Shown in pieces: positions 51,158-59,962 of a stretch of DNA of 64,000 nt. Location of the stretch: positions 3,884,501 through 3,948,500 of the forward strand of contig NZ_CP137636.1 in NCBI RefSeq assembly GCF_036670015.1. The letters are read 5' to 3'. The position numbers were made by a program, and so were the translations under genes. Each line of letters starts with the position of its first letter. Position 1 is the stretch's first letter. A model generated the notes under the pieces. That model was not told where the DNA came from and did no database searches. It saw nothing but the letters and a program-made list of their open reading frames with translations. This DNA comes from Niallia sp. XMNu-256. Its GTDB lineage: Bacteria; Bacillota; Bacilli; Bacillales; Cytobacillaceae.

Positions 51158-52864
51158 TTACCCGATTGTAAATGTTGCGGAGGTTACAGCGTCATAGCCG
51201 CTTCCGTAGAAATAGATGAATTGATAAGTGCTGCCTGCTTTATAACGATCAGGATAAAAGTTTTTGCTTGGATCATAGGTAAACTGTACTTTGCCTTCCT
51301 TGACGCTTGTCCATTGCCACCAGATGGATGCGATTGAACCAGGATCTTCATTTATTTCATAGACACCGATCCAATCAGATCCTGTATTTCTAACATTTTC
51401 AACCGTCACATCGATTGTCTCATTTACGCTATTTACATGATTTTTAGAAAGGGTGATGGATGGTTCTGCTGGTTCTTGGCCGTCAAGGGTTTTCCCTAAC
51501 GTTTTTAGCGCACGAGTACTTTCATTTTCATAAGCATCAAGCGCAATTACCTCGATTTCGTATAATGTATTCGGCTTTAGGCCTTCGATCGTATAGCTAA
51601 CCGGATTAGGAATCGGATCTTTATAAAATTCTGAAAAGGCGAGAATTTCCTTTTCCACTTTCCCATTATCGGTCCGCTTGGCAATGATTTTATAATCATG
51701 TACAAGCAAGTCATCTTTCGCTTGTGTTAGCATGACGGTTAAACTGAGGGCTGTTGTTTGGTCATTCACAACTGAAATCATCGCATCATTCGGAAACTGC
51801 GGTGCTTTTTTGTTTCTTCGTTTTTCCGTATATTTAAAGTTTTGTTTGTTTGCAGGCAAATTGATTTCAAATGGTTCCCCGGTCCAGTCATTGTTATGGA
51901 TATCACGCGGTTTGATCAATACCTTATTTTTATAAACCTCTACAACCAATGCCTGATTGAGCACATCGGCTTCGGCTGGAACCTCCCCTTGAATCCGCCC
52001 TTTATCCAACCATACATAAGCTCCCGTTGACGTCCCTATACTTGTAAAATCAGCTTGATGGATGATTCTCGGGTCATCTAATGGATAATGGGTATGTCCT
52101 GAGAAAGTAATCACTTGCGGATAGGGCTTTAACGTATCGTACATTAAATCTCTATTTTTCGAAAAACCCCACTCGCTTCCATATACAGTGCCCGTCATCG
52201 GTTGATGGTGGAAGACAAAGATCGGCTTCTTCGGATCCTCCTCATGTGCCTCTTTCAATCGTTCTCCTAACCAAGAAATCTGATTAACAGAAAAGGTCCC
52301 TTCTGTTACGCCATCCTCTGTACCAAGGACGATAAAGTGATAACCTTTGATCACCTTATGAAAATAAATGGATTTCATGCCTGTTTTCGCTAAAAATCGG
52401 TTTCGAGCTCCAGAAACACTCAACCCATTCCAGTAATCATGATTCCCAATCGCCATTAACGGAACCGCATCCTTCTGTTTGTTTCCATTAAAGACGGACA
52501 TAAACCGGTCAAATTGCTCCTCATAGCCATTCTCCGTTAAGTCCCCAACTACCGCAAACGCATCCTGGTTAGGAGCAATTGCGTTTAATTGCTGTAATGT
52601 CGTCGTAAACTTATTTAAATTGCGATCGTTATTCGAATAAATATGTACATCACTAATCACCGGAAAAACAAGACTCGGCTTTTGTCCGGTCCCATTCATA
52701 ACAGAAGCACGGGAAGCCGCTTCAACCGAAAACCCCGGAAACGAACCTACTAAACTAGCACCTAAAGCCACTCCAGCCATTTTTGTTGTTTTTTCTAAAA
52801 AAGATCGTCGACATATTCCTTTCGCATTTGATTCAATTTTATTGGTAGATTTCTTATCGTTCAA
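51158..52864 (-). CDS. Tat-exported metallophosphoesterase
   Basis: A 568-residue calcineurin-type phosphoesterase with an N-terminal twin-arginine signal (RRSFLEKT, then a hydrophobic stretch with AGVALGASLVGSF). The metal-binding set is complete: SDVHIYS near 72-78, GDLTENG near 106-112, GNHDYWNG near 143-150, FHHQPM near 218-223 and SGHTHYP near 254-260. The C-terminal part (about 345 on) has fibronectin-like beta repeats. The start is TTG with AGGAGG upstream. Likely acts on phosphodiesters or phosphomonoesters outside the cell. Confidence 0.92.
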   Translation of the reverse strand: MNDKKSTNKIESNAKGICRRSFLEKTTKMAGVALGASLVGSFPGFSVEAASRASVMNGTGQKPSLVFPVISDVHIYSNNDRNLNKFTTTLQQLNAIAPNQDAFAVVGDLTENGYEEQFDRFMSVFNGNKQKDAVPLMAIGNHDYWNGLSVSGARNRFLAKTGMKSIYFHKVIKGYHFIVLGTEDGVTEGTFSVNQISWLGERLKEAHEEDPKKPIFVFHHQPMTGTVYGSEWGFSKNRDLMYDTLKPYPQVITFSGHTHYPLDDPRIIHQADFTSIGTSTGAYVWLDKGRIQGEVPAEADVLNQALVVEVYKNKVLIKPRDIHNNDWTGEPFEINLPANKQNFKYTEKRRNKKAPQFPNDAMISVVNDQTTALSLTVMLTQAKDDLLVHDYKIIAKRTDNGKVEKEILAFSEFYKDPIPNPVSYTIEGLKPNTLYEIEVIALDAYENESTRALKTLGKTLDGQEPAEPSITLSKNHVNSVNETIDVTVENVRNTGSDWIGVYEINEDPGSIASIWWQWTSVKEGKVQFTYDPSKNFYPDRYKAGSTYQFIYFYGSGYDAVTSATFTIG

Positions 52865-53003
52865 TTTGTCAGTCCTCCTAAAAGATTTCTGGAAAAATGC
52901 ACTCTATCTTAAAGGATACTGACAAACTATTAACCTCGTTTAAATAAGAAATTAATATTCTTAAAAGATTGTAAAGGTGGAGATAAGAAATCTATATAGA
53001 AGT

Positions 53004-53030
53004 AAAAGGACAAAGGTTAGCCCTTTGTCC
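53004..53030 (-). terminator. Terminator after galU
   Basis: GGACAAAGG/CCTTTGTCC, 9 bp with a 5-nt loop, followed by TTTTAC on the minus strand, 7 bp past the galU stop. Confidence 0.75.
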
Positions 53031-53036
53031 TTCACA

Positions 53037-53915
53037 TTATGCCTCGGCATTATCTAATTTTGATGCCATAAAACGCAGCAAGCCTTCTCGTAAATCCTCA
53101 TGTTGAAGGGCAAACTCAATCGTTGTTTCGATGAAGCCTAATTTTTCTCCTACGTCATAGCGTTTTCCTTCGAATTCATAAGCGAAAACACGTTGGATTT
53201 CGTTTAGTTTTTGGATGGCGTCCGTTAATTGGATTTCTCCACCTGCGCCCACTTCTTGACGATCTAAGAACATAAAGATTTCCGGTGTAAAAATATATCT
53301 TCCGATGATCGCAAGGTTGGATGGGGCTGTCCCTGGTTTTGGTTTTTCCACGAAGTTGCGCACTTGATAGTTGCGACCGTGATTTTCAAGCGGATCGATC
53401 ACCCCGTAACGATGGGTTTCCGTTTCAGGAACTTGCATGACTCCGATGACAGATGAAAGAGTTTGATCATATTGATTCATTAACTGCTTCAAGCAAGGCG
53501 TTTCTGCTTGTACAATGTCATCCCCAAGTAAAACCGCAAATGGCTCATCGCCAATGAAGTTACGCGCACACCAAACCGCATGGCCTAGACCTTTTGGTTC
53601 TTTTTGACGGATGTAATGGATATCCACCATGTTGGCAATGTTACGAACTTCCTCTAACATCTCAAACTTTTCTTTGCTCTCTAGGTTTTGCTCTAGTTCT
53701 AAGTTATGGTCAAAGTGGTCCTCAATCGAACGCTTTGTTTTTCCTGTTACGATGATAATATCTTCAATTCCAGATGCGATCGCTTCTTCGACGATGTACT
53801 GGATCGTTGGTTTGTCAACAATAGGAAGCATTTCTTTCGGCATAGCCTTTGTCGCGGGTAAAAATCGTGTGCCTAATCCTGCTGCAGGAATAATCGCTTT
53901 TCTTACCTTTTTCAA
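53037..53915 (-). CDS. galU: UTP-glucose-1-phosphate uridylyltransferase
   Basis: A 292-residue GalU. The TTG at 53915 is chosen as start because AAGGAGAGG lies at standard spacing and the product then begins [15 protein letters not shown] like relatives. The nucleotide-binding motif [19 protein letters not shown] is at 13-31, and [10 protein letters not shown] near 128-137 gives the metal site. It makes UDP-glucose for lipoteichoic-acid anchor lipid, teichoic acids and polysaccharides, and could feed the capsule locus. It is monocistronic, followed by its own terminator. Confidence 0.95.
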   Translation of the reverse strand: MKKVRKAIIPAAGLGTRFLPATKAMPKEMLPIVDKPTIQYIVEEAIASGIEDIIIVTGKTKRSIEDHFDHNLELEQNLESKEKFEMLEEVRNIANMVDIHYIRQKEPKGLGHAVWCARNFIGDEPFAVLLGDDIVQAETPCLKQLMNQYDQTLSSVIGVMQVPETETHRYGVIDPLENHGRNYQVRNFVEKPKPGTAPSNLAIIGRYIFTPEIFMFLDRQEVGAGGEIQLTDAIQKLNEIQRVFAYEFEGKRYDVGEKLGFIETTIEFALQHEDLREGLLRFMASKLDNAEA

Positions 53916-54412
53916 AACGTACCTCTCCTTAACGGTTAATTTTCTATTCACTATTTTTCATCATAACATGAATGGGGAGTTGAGTGAAACAGGGATACGA
54001 TTAAAAGCCAACACCTTAGGATATTGACTTTTCTTTGACGGGGGTTATTCTCTATTATTGTTCCAGTTCTAACGATCGGCTTATGATCTCTTCTATTGTT
54101 AGTAGTTTGCGGTTCCATCAGGGCATTTATTCTTTATCTAGTCTCCCTTTTATATATTATCCTAGCGTTAAATGCCAGTTAGATGTATACAACTTTAACG
54201 CCTCTTCTAAATAGAGAATAGTTTTATTTTTCTAGGTAAAAATGGATTGAGGCGAGCTCTTAAGAACGAATTAGATCTATAACCTTCGGAAACGGCTTTG
54301 AAATAAACTCTATTGAAGGGAATTTAATTTTTGACTATCGAAGACGGCCTTGAAAGCCTTTCTTTTGACCAAAACTGATTCTAAATTAGCCAGATATGTC
54401 CATGAAAATCAC
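53916..54412. other. Intergenic region upstream of galU, no gene seen
   Basis: About 500 bp with no convincing frame on either strand and no clear terminator. The TTACTCGTA repeat blocks begin at its end. Confidence 0.5.
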
Positions 54413-54515
54413 TTTACTCGTATTTATAGGCCTGTTACTCGTATTTTCTTGGACTTTACTCGTATTTTTCGAGGGGTTACTCGTATTTTTACCTCTGTTA
54501 CTCGTATTTTTCCTT
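54413..54515. repeat. 21-bp-period array, block 1 (five units of TTACTCGTA)
   Basis: The octamer TACTCGTA starts at 54415, 54436, 54457, 54478 and 54499, exactly 21 bp apart each time. Each is followed by TTT-rich sequence and about six variable bases. Because 21 is a multiple of three, all frames stay open and give seven-residue repeats (TRIF, LLVF) that are probably not real proteins. Confidence 0.95.
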
Positions 54516-54629
54516 TATTTACCTTTTTTCTGTTCAAAAACATCAAAAAATGAGTCGATCACCACGCTCGGCAATCAGCTTCCACCCTAGTCCTTCTCCC
54601 GACAAACAATATTTGTCCACGAAAATCCA

Positions 54630-54732
54630 TTTACTCGTATTTATAGGCCTGTTACTCGTAATTTCTTGGACTTTACTCGTATTTTTCGGCACGTTACTCG
54701 TATTTTTTCCCCTCTTACTCGTATATTTCCTT
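54630..54732. repeat. 21-bp-period array, block 2 (five units)
   Basis: TACTCGTA starts at 54632, 54653, 54674, 54695 and 54716, again exactly 21 bp apart. Block 2 is a tandem duplicate of block 1 with an offset of 217 bp. The intervening DNA also contains a degraded copy of the terminator that follows block 2. Confidence 0.95.
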
Positions 54733-54760
54733 TATTTACCTTTTTTCATCCAAAAACTCC

Positions 54761-54797
54761 AAAAAAAAGAGCCGATTACCACCCAGGTAATCGACTC
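54761..54797 (-). terminator. Terminator of the PbpC-like gene
   Basis: GAGCCGATTACC/GGTAATCGACTC, 12 bp with one mismatch, followed by eight T residues on the minus strand. The 21-bp arrays lie directly beyond it. Confidence 0.88.
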
Positions 54798-54812
54798 TTC
54801 CCCCTCAATCTT

Positions 54813-56789
54813 CTATTCCTCAAACACATTCCTTACTTTCTTAACGACATACTCGGAGCCGTGTTTGTCTTGGACGCCTTCGACCATCATGGCGATGACT
54901 AGATCTGGGTTATAGGCAACAAACCAGCCGATTTCATGGCCGCGTTCGCCTTGTTTGGCTTTAAATTCGGCCGTTCCGGTTTTGCCGGCAAGGTTCATGC
55001 CCTTAACATTGGCGCTAGATCCCGTGCCTTCCGGATTTTGAACGACATTTGCCAAATAACCAGAAATCTGATCCGCCTGTTCGGCACTGATGACATTCTC
55101 TTTCCAGGCAACTCCGTCTTCGTCATCCAGTAGCAGGGTCGGCTTAATAAGGTTTCCCGCATTGATAAATGGCGTATAAGTTGCCGCTAGATGGGCGATA
55201 TTCATTTCCACCTCACCTTGACCGTACCCGGAATCCGCCAACTTCACTTCGCTGTCCATCGCGCCCGTTACCGATTTCTCAAGCGGATAGGTAAATGGGA
55301 TCTCTTCTTCAAAGCCGAAATTTTTCAAGCCGTTCACGAACCGAGCCTTGCCCAAATCAAGTGCCGTTTGCGCAAAATATATATTATCTGAATAAAGCAT
55401 GGCTTTTTCCAAATCAACGTCAGACGCCTCTTTGACTCTTGTGACAAAATAATTGCCCCATGATTGATCCTTTTGCCACTGGAGGCCGCTGACGTTCATC
55501 GTTTTACTCGGATCAAGTGTCCCTTCTTTTAAACCGATAGCCGCAGTTAATGGCTTAATGACCGAGCCTGGAGCATAGTTGGCTGCGAAACGGTTCAATA
55601 ATGGCTGAAGCGGATCGTCGTCCAAGGCCTTCCATTGTTCAGCCGTTGCTCCTAATGTTAAAAGATTTGGGTCAAAACTCGGTGTACTTACTAATCCTAG
55701 TGTTTCCCCTGTTTTCGGATGAATGACAGCTGCTGTTCCCGGGTCATTTGCCAACTGATCGTATACTTTTGTTTGCATCGACGCATCAATCGTCAGCCCA
55801 ACATTTTCGCCATCTTTGACTTCTTTTTGGGCGAGTACTTCCTGGGTTCCATCGCTCTTATTAATTGTAATTTTGACTCCATTTTGGCCTTTTAATTTTT
55901 CATCAAATAATTGCTCAATGCCCCTTTTTCCGATGGAATCATTGCTGTTATAGCCTTTGCCCTTCAATTTCTTGAGTTCTTCAGCGGTAATTTTGCCAAT
56001 ATAACCGGTTAAATGGGCTGCTGCTTCTTTTAACGGATACACACGCGCCTCGACTTTTTTTGACTGAACGCCAGGCAGAGTCGTCACCTCTGCGACAAGA
56101 TCGCCTTCCTCGAGGGAAACCCGTTTGATCGGCACGAAATATTCCGGCTTGACCCATGAGGCATTTAACTGCTCATTAATTTTTTCAACCGTTACTCCTA
56201 AAAGCGACGCCATTTCGGCAATCGTTGCTTCCTTTTCTTCCCCAAGACTTCCTGGTACAATTCCAATTTCATAAACTTCCCCATTCATCGCAAGAGGTTG
56301 ACCGTTTCGGTCCTGAATTTCTCCACGTTTGGCAGGAGTTGAGCTCAGGCCAACCTTGTCACCCTCGTCCAACTGCGGGAATATGTAAGTCGTGTTCCAA
56401 TCAATGTACCAATTTTCCTCATCATTCTTCGTTTCCTTCTTTAATGAGGCCGTATGTTCAAACTCAATCTTCCCTGCAACACTTTCCATAGAAGCAGAGA
56501 ATGGATATTGCACAGACTCCTCTTTCACTTCTTCGTTCTCTGGCTTTTCAAATGCTACCTGCAAATCTCGTATTTCTAGATCGCTGTAAATCTTTTCATA
56601 GCGGTTCACAAACTCTTCCTTTGACAACGAGTCTTGTGCAGCAGCTGTTAGAAGTTCATACATTTGCGCAAATTTCTGATTATTCCAGAGCTCAACATAC
56701 TCGGATAAACGATCACTCGGCTGTGGTTCCTGATTACACCCTGTGACAATTGCTAACATCAAGATCATCATCATCGCAAACTTTTTCAT
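54813..56789 (-). CDS. pbpC: Class B penicillin-binding protein, PBP3/PbpC-like
   Basis: A 658-residue lipoprotein-type PBP, near the length of B. subtilis PbpC (PBP3). It has a signal peptide with the lipobox IVTGC (C18), an NTF2-like MecA_N domain at about 25-140, a dimerisation domain at about 150-310, and a transpeptidase domain with S409-x-x-K412 (GSVIKP), SDN at 467-469 and KTGT near 604-607. It cross-links peptidoglycan. The MecA_N domain is shared with low-affinity PBPs such as MecA, so low beta-lactam affinity is possible but not shown. Confidence 0.93.
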   Translation of the reverse strand: MKKFAMMMILMLAIVTGCNQEPQPSDRLSEYVELWNNQKFAQMYELLTAAAQDSLSKEEFVNRYEKIYSDLEIRDLQVAFEKPENEEVKEESVQYPFSASMESVAGKIEFEHTASLKKETKNDEENWYIDWNTTYIFPQLDEGDKVGLSSTPAKRGEIQDRNGQPLAMNGEVYEIGIVPGSLGEEKEATIAEMASLLGVTVEKINEQLNASWVKPEYFVPIKRVSLEEGDLVAEVTTLPGVQSKKVEARVYPLKEAAAHLTGYIGKITAEELKKLKGKGYNSNDSIGKRGIEQLFDEKLKGQNGVKITINKSDGTQEVLAQKEVKDGENVGLTIDASMQTKVYDQLANDPGTAAVIHPKTGETLGLVSTPSFDPNLLTLGATAEQWKALDDDPLQPLLNRFAANYAPGSVIKPLTAAIGLKEGTLDPSKTMNVSGLQWQKDQSWGNYFVTRVKEASDVDLEKAMLYSDNIYFAQTALDLGKARFVNGLKNFGFEEEIPFTYPLEKSVTGAMDSEVKLADSGYGQGEVEMNIAHLAATYTPFINAGNLIKPTLLLDDEDGVAWKENVISAEQADQISGYLANVVQNPEGTGSSANVKGMNLAGKTGTAEFKAKQGERGHEIGWFVAYNPDLVIAMMVEGVQDKHGSEYVVKKVRNVFEE

Positions 56790-56819
56790 AAATCCACCAC
56801 CTCTTTTATCCTATTTTAA

Positions 56820-56848
56820 CAAAAAAACCACTTCAGTCTATGAAGTGG
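56820..56848 (-). terminator. Terminator of the 49-aa gene
   Basis: CCACTTCA/TGAAGTGG, 8 bp, followed by seven T residues on the minus strand, directly after the stop codon. Confidence 0.85.
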
Positions 56849-56852
56849 ATGT

Positions 56853-57002
56853 TTACTTTGCGGAGAAAATGTAGCGTAATTCGGTTTCCATGTCTCTTAG
56901 AAGATCTTTCGTCGATAGATTGGTCTCCGATTCTCCTTTTTCATACATTTTTTTCAACAAATTTTTAAAAAGTTGGTTCTTTTTAATCTCTTGTTCGGTC
57001 AT
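56853..57002 (-). CDS. Small hypothetical protein (49 aa)
   Basis: A 49-residue hydrophilic, helix-rich protein starting at ATG 57002 (MTEQEIKKNQLF), with AAAGGTG upstream. An in-frame longer start is possible but lacks a ribosome binding site. It has a two-helix look with K/E-rich ends and LSTKDLLRDMETELRYIF. No family recognised with confidence. It has its own terminator and sits divergently from the LysM-NlpC gene. Confidence 0.7.
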   Translation of the reverse strand: MTEQEIKKNQLFKNLLKKMYEKGESETNLSTKDLLRDMETELRYIFSAK

Positions 57003-57201
57003 CACGTTTTCACCTTTCAAAAATGGTTTTCCCAAAATTTGCTAATTTGCTAGATTGATATGTAATTATATTACATAGAATCTTGAAATTTTGCAATAAC
57101 TAACAAAATTTTCACATATATCCAAGAAATGGTACACTTTTGCTAGACTGATATGTTAAGATGTTGGTATATTATGCATTTTTTTGGGAGTGATTGTCAA
57201 T

Positions 57202-58494
57202 ATGAAAAATAAGGTAGCAACATTCGCTACAGTGGCTATTGTATCATCGGCATTTGGTGCCACAACTGCATTTGCAGATAGTGATACATACACAGTTGAA
57301 AAGGGGGATACCCTGTCACAGTTAGCACAAAGGTTTAACACGACGGTATCTAATTTAAAGCAATGGAACGGTCTTAAGTCAGACAGAATTTATGTTAACC
57401 AGTCACTAATCATCTCTGAACCATCATCAGGTCAATCTCAAAGGACAACCGTGAAAGCAGCAACGACAAACACTTCAGCGGAAACATACACGGTCGTACG
57501 TGGAGATACATTATTAAAAATTGCCAACAATCATGGAGTTTCTCTAGCGGAATTAGTCACTTGGAACAATATTAAGGGCCATTTGATTTATCCAGGACAA
57601 GTCTTGAAAGTGAATGGATCCGGTTCTGCGGTGGCTTCACAGCCTACTACTGCAAAAACGGCATCTGCACCTTCCAAAGGGAACTCTTCTACTTACAAGA
57701 TTCAAAGTGGAGACACATTAGGCAAAATCGCTAAGCAGTTTGATATGACAATTGCGGAGTTAAAGACGCTCAATAACCTCAAATCTGACTTAATTTATGC
57801 GGGTGCGACGTTAAGGGTAAGCGGTCAGGGCGCACCATCTCAACCGGCTCAAACCGTAAGTATTCAGGCTGAAAAGTCAGTGGCTACCCCTACTACAGAT
57901 AATGCAAAAACAGACACATATGTGATAAAAAGCGGCGATACATTAGGGAAGATTGCGTCTAAATTTAATACAAGTGTATCTAATCTCAAGTCCCTTAATG
58001 GGTTGAGATCCGATTTAATTTTTGTTGGACAAAAGCTGAAGGTAACAGGAACAGCCCCCGCTTCGTCTGTGAATAAAGTATCAAGCGCTGAGATTGAGCA
58101 CACATCGAAACGTATAGAATCCAAAGCTAGCACTTCTGTGTCATCAGTCGTTGACTCAGCTAAAAAGTTAATTGGAGTTCCATACAAATGGGGTGGAAAT
58201 TCACCTTCAGGGTTTGATTGCAGCGGATTTATTTATTATGTATTCAATAATGCAGGTTATGACATATCAAGGACGTCGGCTCAAGGCTACTTTGATCGTT
58301 CCTACGAAGTCAGTCAACCACAGCTTGGCGACCTAGTATTTTTCGAAAATACATATAAAAAAGGAATTTCCCATTTAGGGATTTATGTCGGCAATAATTC
58401 ATTCATCCATGCCAGCTCATCAGGCGTCACAATCACAAGTTTAAGCACTTCTTACTGGAAAGACAGATTCGTAGAGTTTAAACGATTCTATTAA
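57202..58494 (+). CDS. LysM4-NlpC/P60 cell-wall endopeptidase (LytE/LytF/CwlS-like)
   Basis: A 430-residue secreted autolysin. Signal peptide to A25, then four LysM domains at about 29-72, 95-138, 164-207 and 239-282, each with a GDTL-x-x-IA or LA core, a serine/threonine-rich linker, and NlpC/P60 from about 313. The catalytic triad is intact: C340 in GFDCSGF, H391 in SHLGIY, H403 in FIHAS. It cleaves D-Glu-mesoDAP bonds for cell separation or elongation. The ATG at 57202 is preceded by GGGAGTGAT; a TTG 18 nt upstream is less likely. The domain order matches LytE/CwlS. Confidence 0.94.
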   Translation: MKNKVATFATVAIVSSAFGATTAFADSDTYTVEKGDTLSQLAQRFNTTVSNLKQWNGLKSDRIYVNQSLIISEPSSGQSQRTTVKAATTNTSAETYTVVRGDTLLKIANNHGVSLAELVTWNNIKGHLIYPGQVLKVNGSGSAVASQPTTAKTASAPSKGNSSTYKIQSGDTLGKIAKQFDMTIAELKTLNNLKSDLIYAGATLRVSGQGAPSQPAQTVSIQAEKSVATPTTDNAKTDTYVIKSGDTLGKIASKFNTSVSNLKSLNGLRSDLIFVGQKLKVTGTAPASSVNKVSSAEIEHTSKRIESKASTSVSSVVDSAKKLIGVPYKWGGNSPSGFDCSGFIYYVFNNAGYDISRTSAQGYFDRSYEVSQPQLGDLVFFENTYKKGISHLGIYVGNNSFIHASSSGVTITSLSTSYWKDRFVEFKRFY

Positions 58495-58502
58495 TAAAAA
58501 GG

Positions 58503-58546
58503 CACCACCTAAACGAGAGAGAACTCGTTTAGGTGGTGTTTTTTTT
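58503..58546 (+). terminator. Terminator of the LysM-NlpC/P60 gene
   Basis: CACCACCTAAACGAG/CTCGTTTAGGTGGTG, a perfect 15-bp stem with a 6-nt loop, followed by eight T residues. Confidence 0.95.
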
Positions 58547-58573
58547 ATTTTGAATTGGTGGAAAATGGTAATA

Positions 58574-58623
58574 TACGAGTAAAGGGCCGATTTTTACGAG
58601 TAACCATCTAAAAAATACGAGTA
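58574..58623. repeat. 21-bp-period array, block 3 (three units, opposite orientation)
   Basis: TACGAGTA, the reverse complement of the block 1/2 octamer, starts at 58574, 58595 and 58616, again exactly 21 bp apart. It lies 28 bp beyond the LysM-NlpC/P60 terminator. Relative to its upstream gene it has the same orientation as blocks 1 and 2 have relative to the PBP gene. Confidence 0.93.
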
Positions 58624-58732
58624 AACTCTCGAAATGACGGATCCCCCCTCTATTTCTACGGGTTAACCTAATTTAAAGAGAAAAAAAACCCAGTTTCCTT
58701 ATCTTTTAAAAAAATAGAACTTCCAAAAAATT

Positions 58733-59950
58733 TTATAATCCCTGCTCTGCAAAAAATCCTTTCCCGATCAGCTTTAACATTTCCTTTTTCCTGAATTCTT
58801 CATACATATCTTTTTCCCAGCGTTTCACATCCAAAGGGGTATAAAATGAAGCTGTTTCTTCCGCAAACCGGATGGGTTTTCGGGTTACGACTTCCCCTGC
58901 TTGAAGGCCTGTTTCAATCTCTACGGCTTGATTCACTTGCAATCCTTTTTGAACTTCACGCTTCTCAATCTTTCCCTCTCGAAGGACATAAAGGCCGGAT
59001 TTTCGAAGGCTTTGTTTAGGAACTGTAACGGCATTTAGGACCTCATGGGTAACAATTTTGACATCGACATGTGTTCCATGCATCAAATCCCCTACTGGCT
59101 GTGTCAGAATCGCCTCGAATGAATACGTGCTTTCCTTATCCACATTGGGTTCATCCTCAGGAATTGCCGATACCTTTCCGATCGTCCCTTCGTAAGCCTT
59201 GTTGCCATTTTTCAAATAGATAGACACGTCCAAACCAGGCTTTAGCTTTGCTTGTTCCTTCTCTGAAACAGAACCGACAACCTTTGGTTCATTGGATGCC
59301 AAGGTGATGATTGGATTGGAAAGGTCCTCATTCATGTTTTTCACGATGCCATCCATATCACTAATTTCATGAAGATACGGAAGCTTTTCATCAATCGCAG
59401 CGATCCGCTCGTCATACATCGCCAGTTCCCCTTCAAGTTTGCTAATTTCCGCTTCTGTCGAATAAAGGTCGATTTCAACCGAAGGATCTGTTGATGGATC
59501 TGGATCTACCATTGAACCGAGGAACGGGTCCTCAAACATGGTCATGCTGGAACTCGTTAAAAGGCTGCCAAGGTTCGTTCTTTTCTCCTCAAGCCCCTCT
59601 AGTTGCCTTGCCACGCGATCCCGCTCTGAGCGCAGCGCATTCACCGCATCGGTATAAGAATCTGTAGAATAGTAGAAAAGTTCGGTGCCTGCCATCACGT
59701 TGTCGCCCTCTTGAACGACAAAGCCCTCGAAACTGCCTTTATTTTCATCATAATAGACATGCTGCTCTTCCAAAGGAACCGAAACCCCATCCGTAACAAG
59801 CGTTTCTTGCAAGTCTTGCTGAACGGCTCTTACCCATTGCTGAACAAAAAGCGATCTCTCCACCTGGCTATTCTCCTTCATGATTAAAAAAAGATTGATT
59901 CCGACCAATAACAAGATCGCACCCGTAACGATTTTTGACTTCCATTTCAT
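58733..59950 (-). CDS. HlyD/RND-type membrane fusion protein, YknX-like
   Basis: A 405-residue adaptor with an N-terminal signal-anchor helix (about 5-24), a barrel-sandwich/lipoyl half, a coiled-coil hairpin (about 95-195, ALRSERDRVARQLEGLEEKR and later LEGELAMYDERIAAIDEKL), and beta-barrel regions. The ATG at 59950 is preferred, with GGGGG nine bases upstream. YknX works with YknY ATPase, YknZ permease and YknW to protect B. subtilis from SdpC. Here only a YknW-like gene precedes it and no ABC genes follow, so it may partner a transporter encoded elsewhere. Confidence 0.85.
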   Translation of the reverse strand: MKWKSKIVTGAILLLVGINLFLIMKENSQVERSLFVQQWVRAVQQDLQETLVTDGVSVPLEEQHVYYDENKGSFEGFVVQEGDNVMAGTELFYYSTDSYTDAVNALRSERDRVARQLEGLEEKRTNLGSLLTSSSMTMFEDPFLGSMVDPDPSTDPSVEIDLYSTEAEISKLEGELAMYDERIAAIDEKLPYLHEISDMDGIVKNMNEDLSNPIITLASNEPKVVGSVSEKEQAKLKPGLDVSIYLKNGNKAYEGTIGKVSAIPEDEPNVDKESTYSFEAILTQPVGDLMHGTHVDVKIVTHEVLNAVTVPKQSLRKSGLYVLREGKIEKREVQKGLQVNQAVEIETGLQAGEVVTRKPIRFAEETASFYTPLDVKRWEKDMYEEFRKKEMLKLIGKGFFAEQGL

Positions 59951-59962
59951 GATCCACACCCC

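Noticed and set aside
54350-54915. Heptad-repeat ORFs (TRIF / LLVF) in the arrays
   Set aside because: The 21-bp period keeps all frames open. No good ribosome binding sites, low-complexity products, and several frames equally open, so the DNA repeat is the real feature.
54813-56789. Reading the PBP as a MecA resistance determinant
   Set aside because: The MecA_N domain is also present in ordinary Bacillus PbpC. Length and domain order fit PbpC, and no mecR/mecI-like genes are adjacent.
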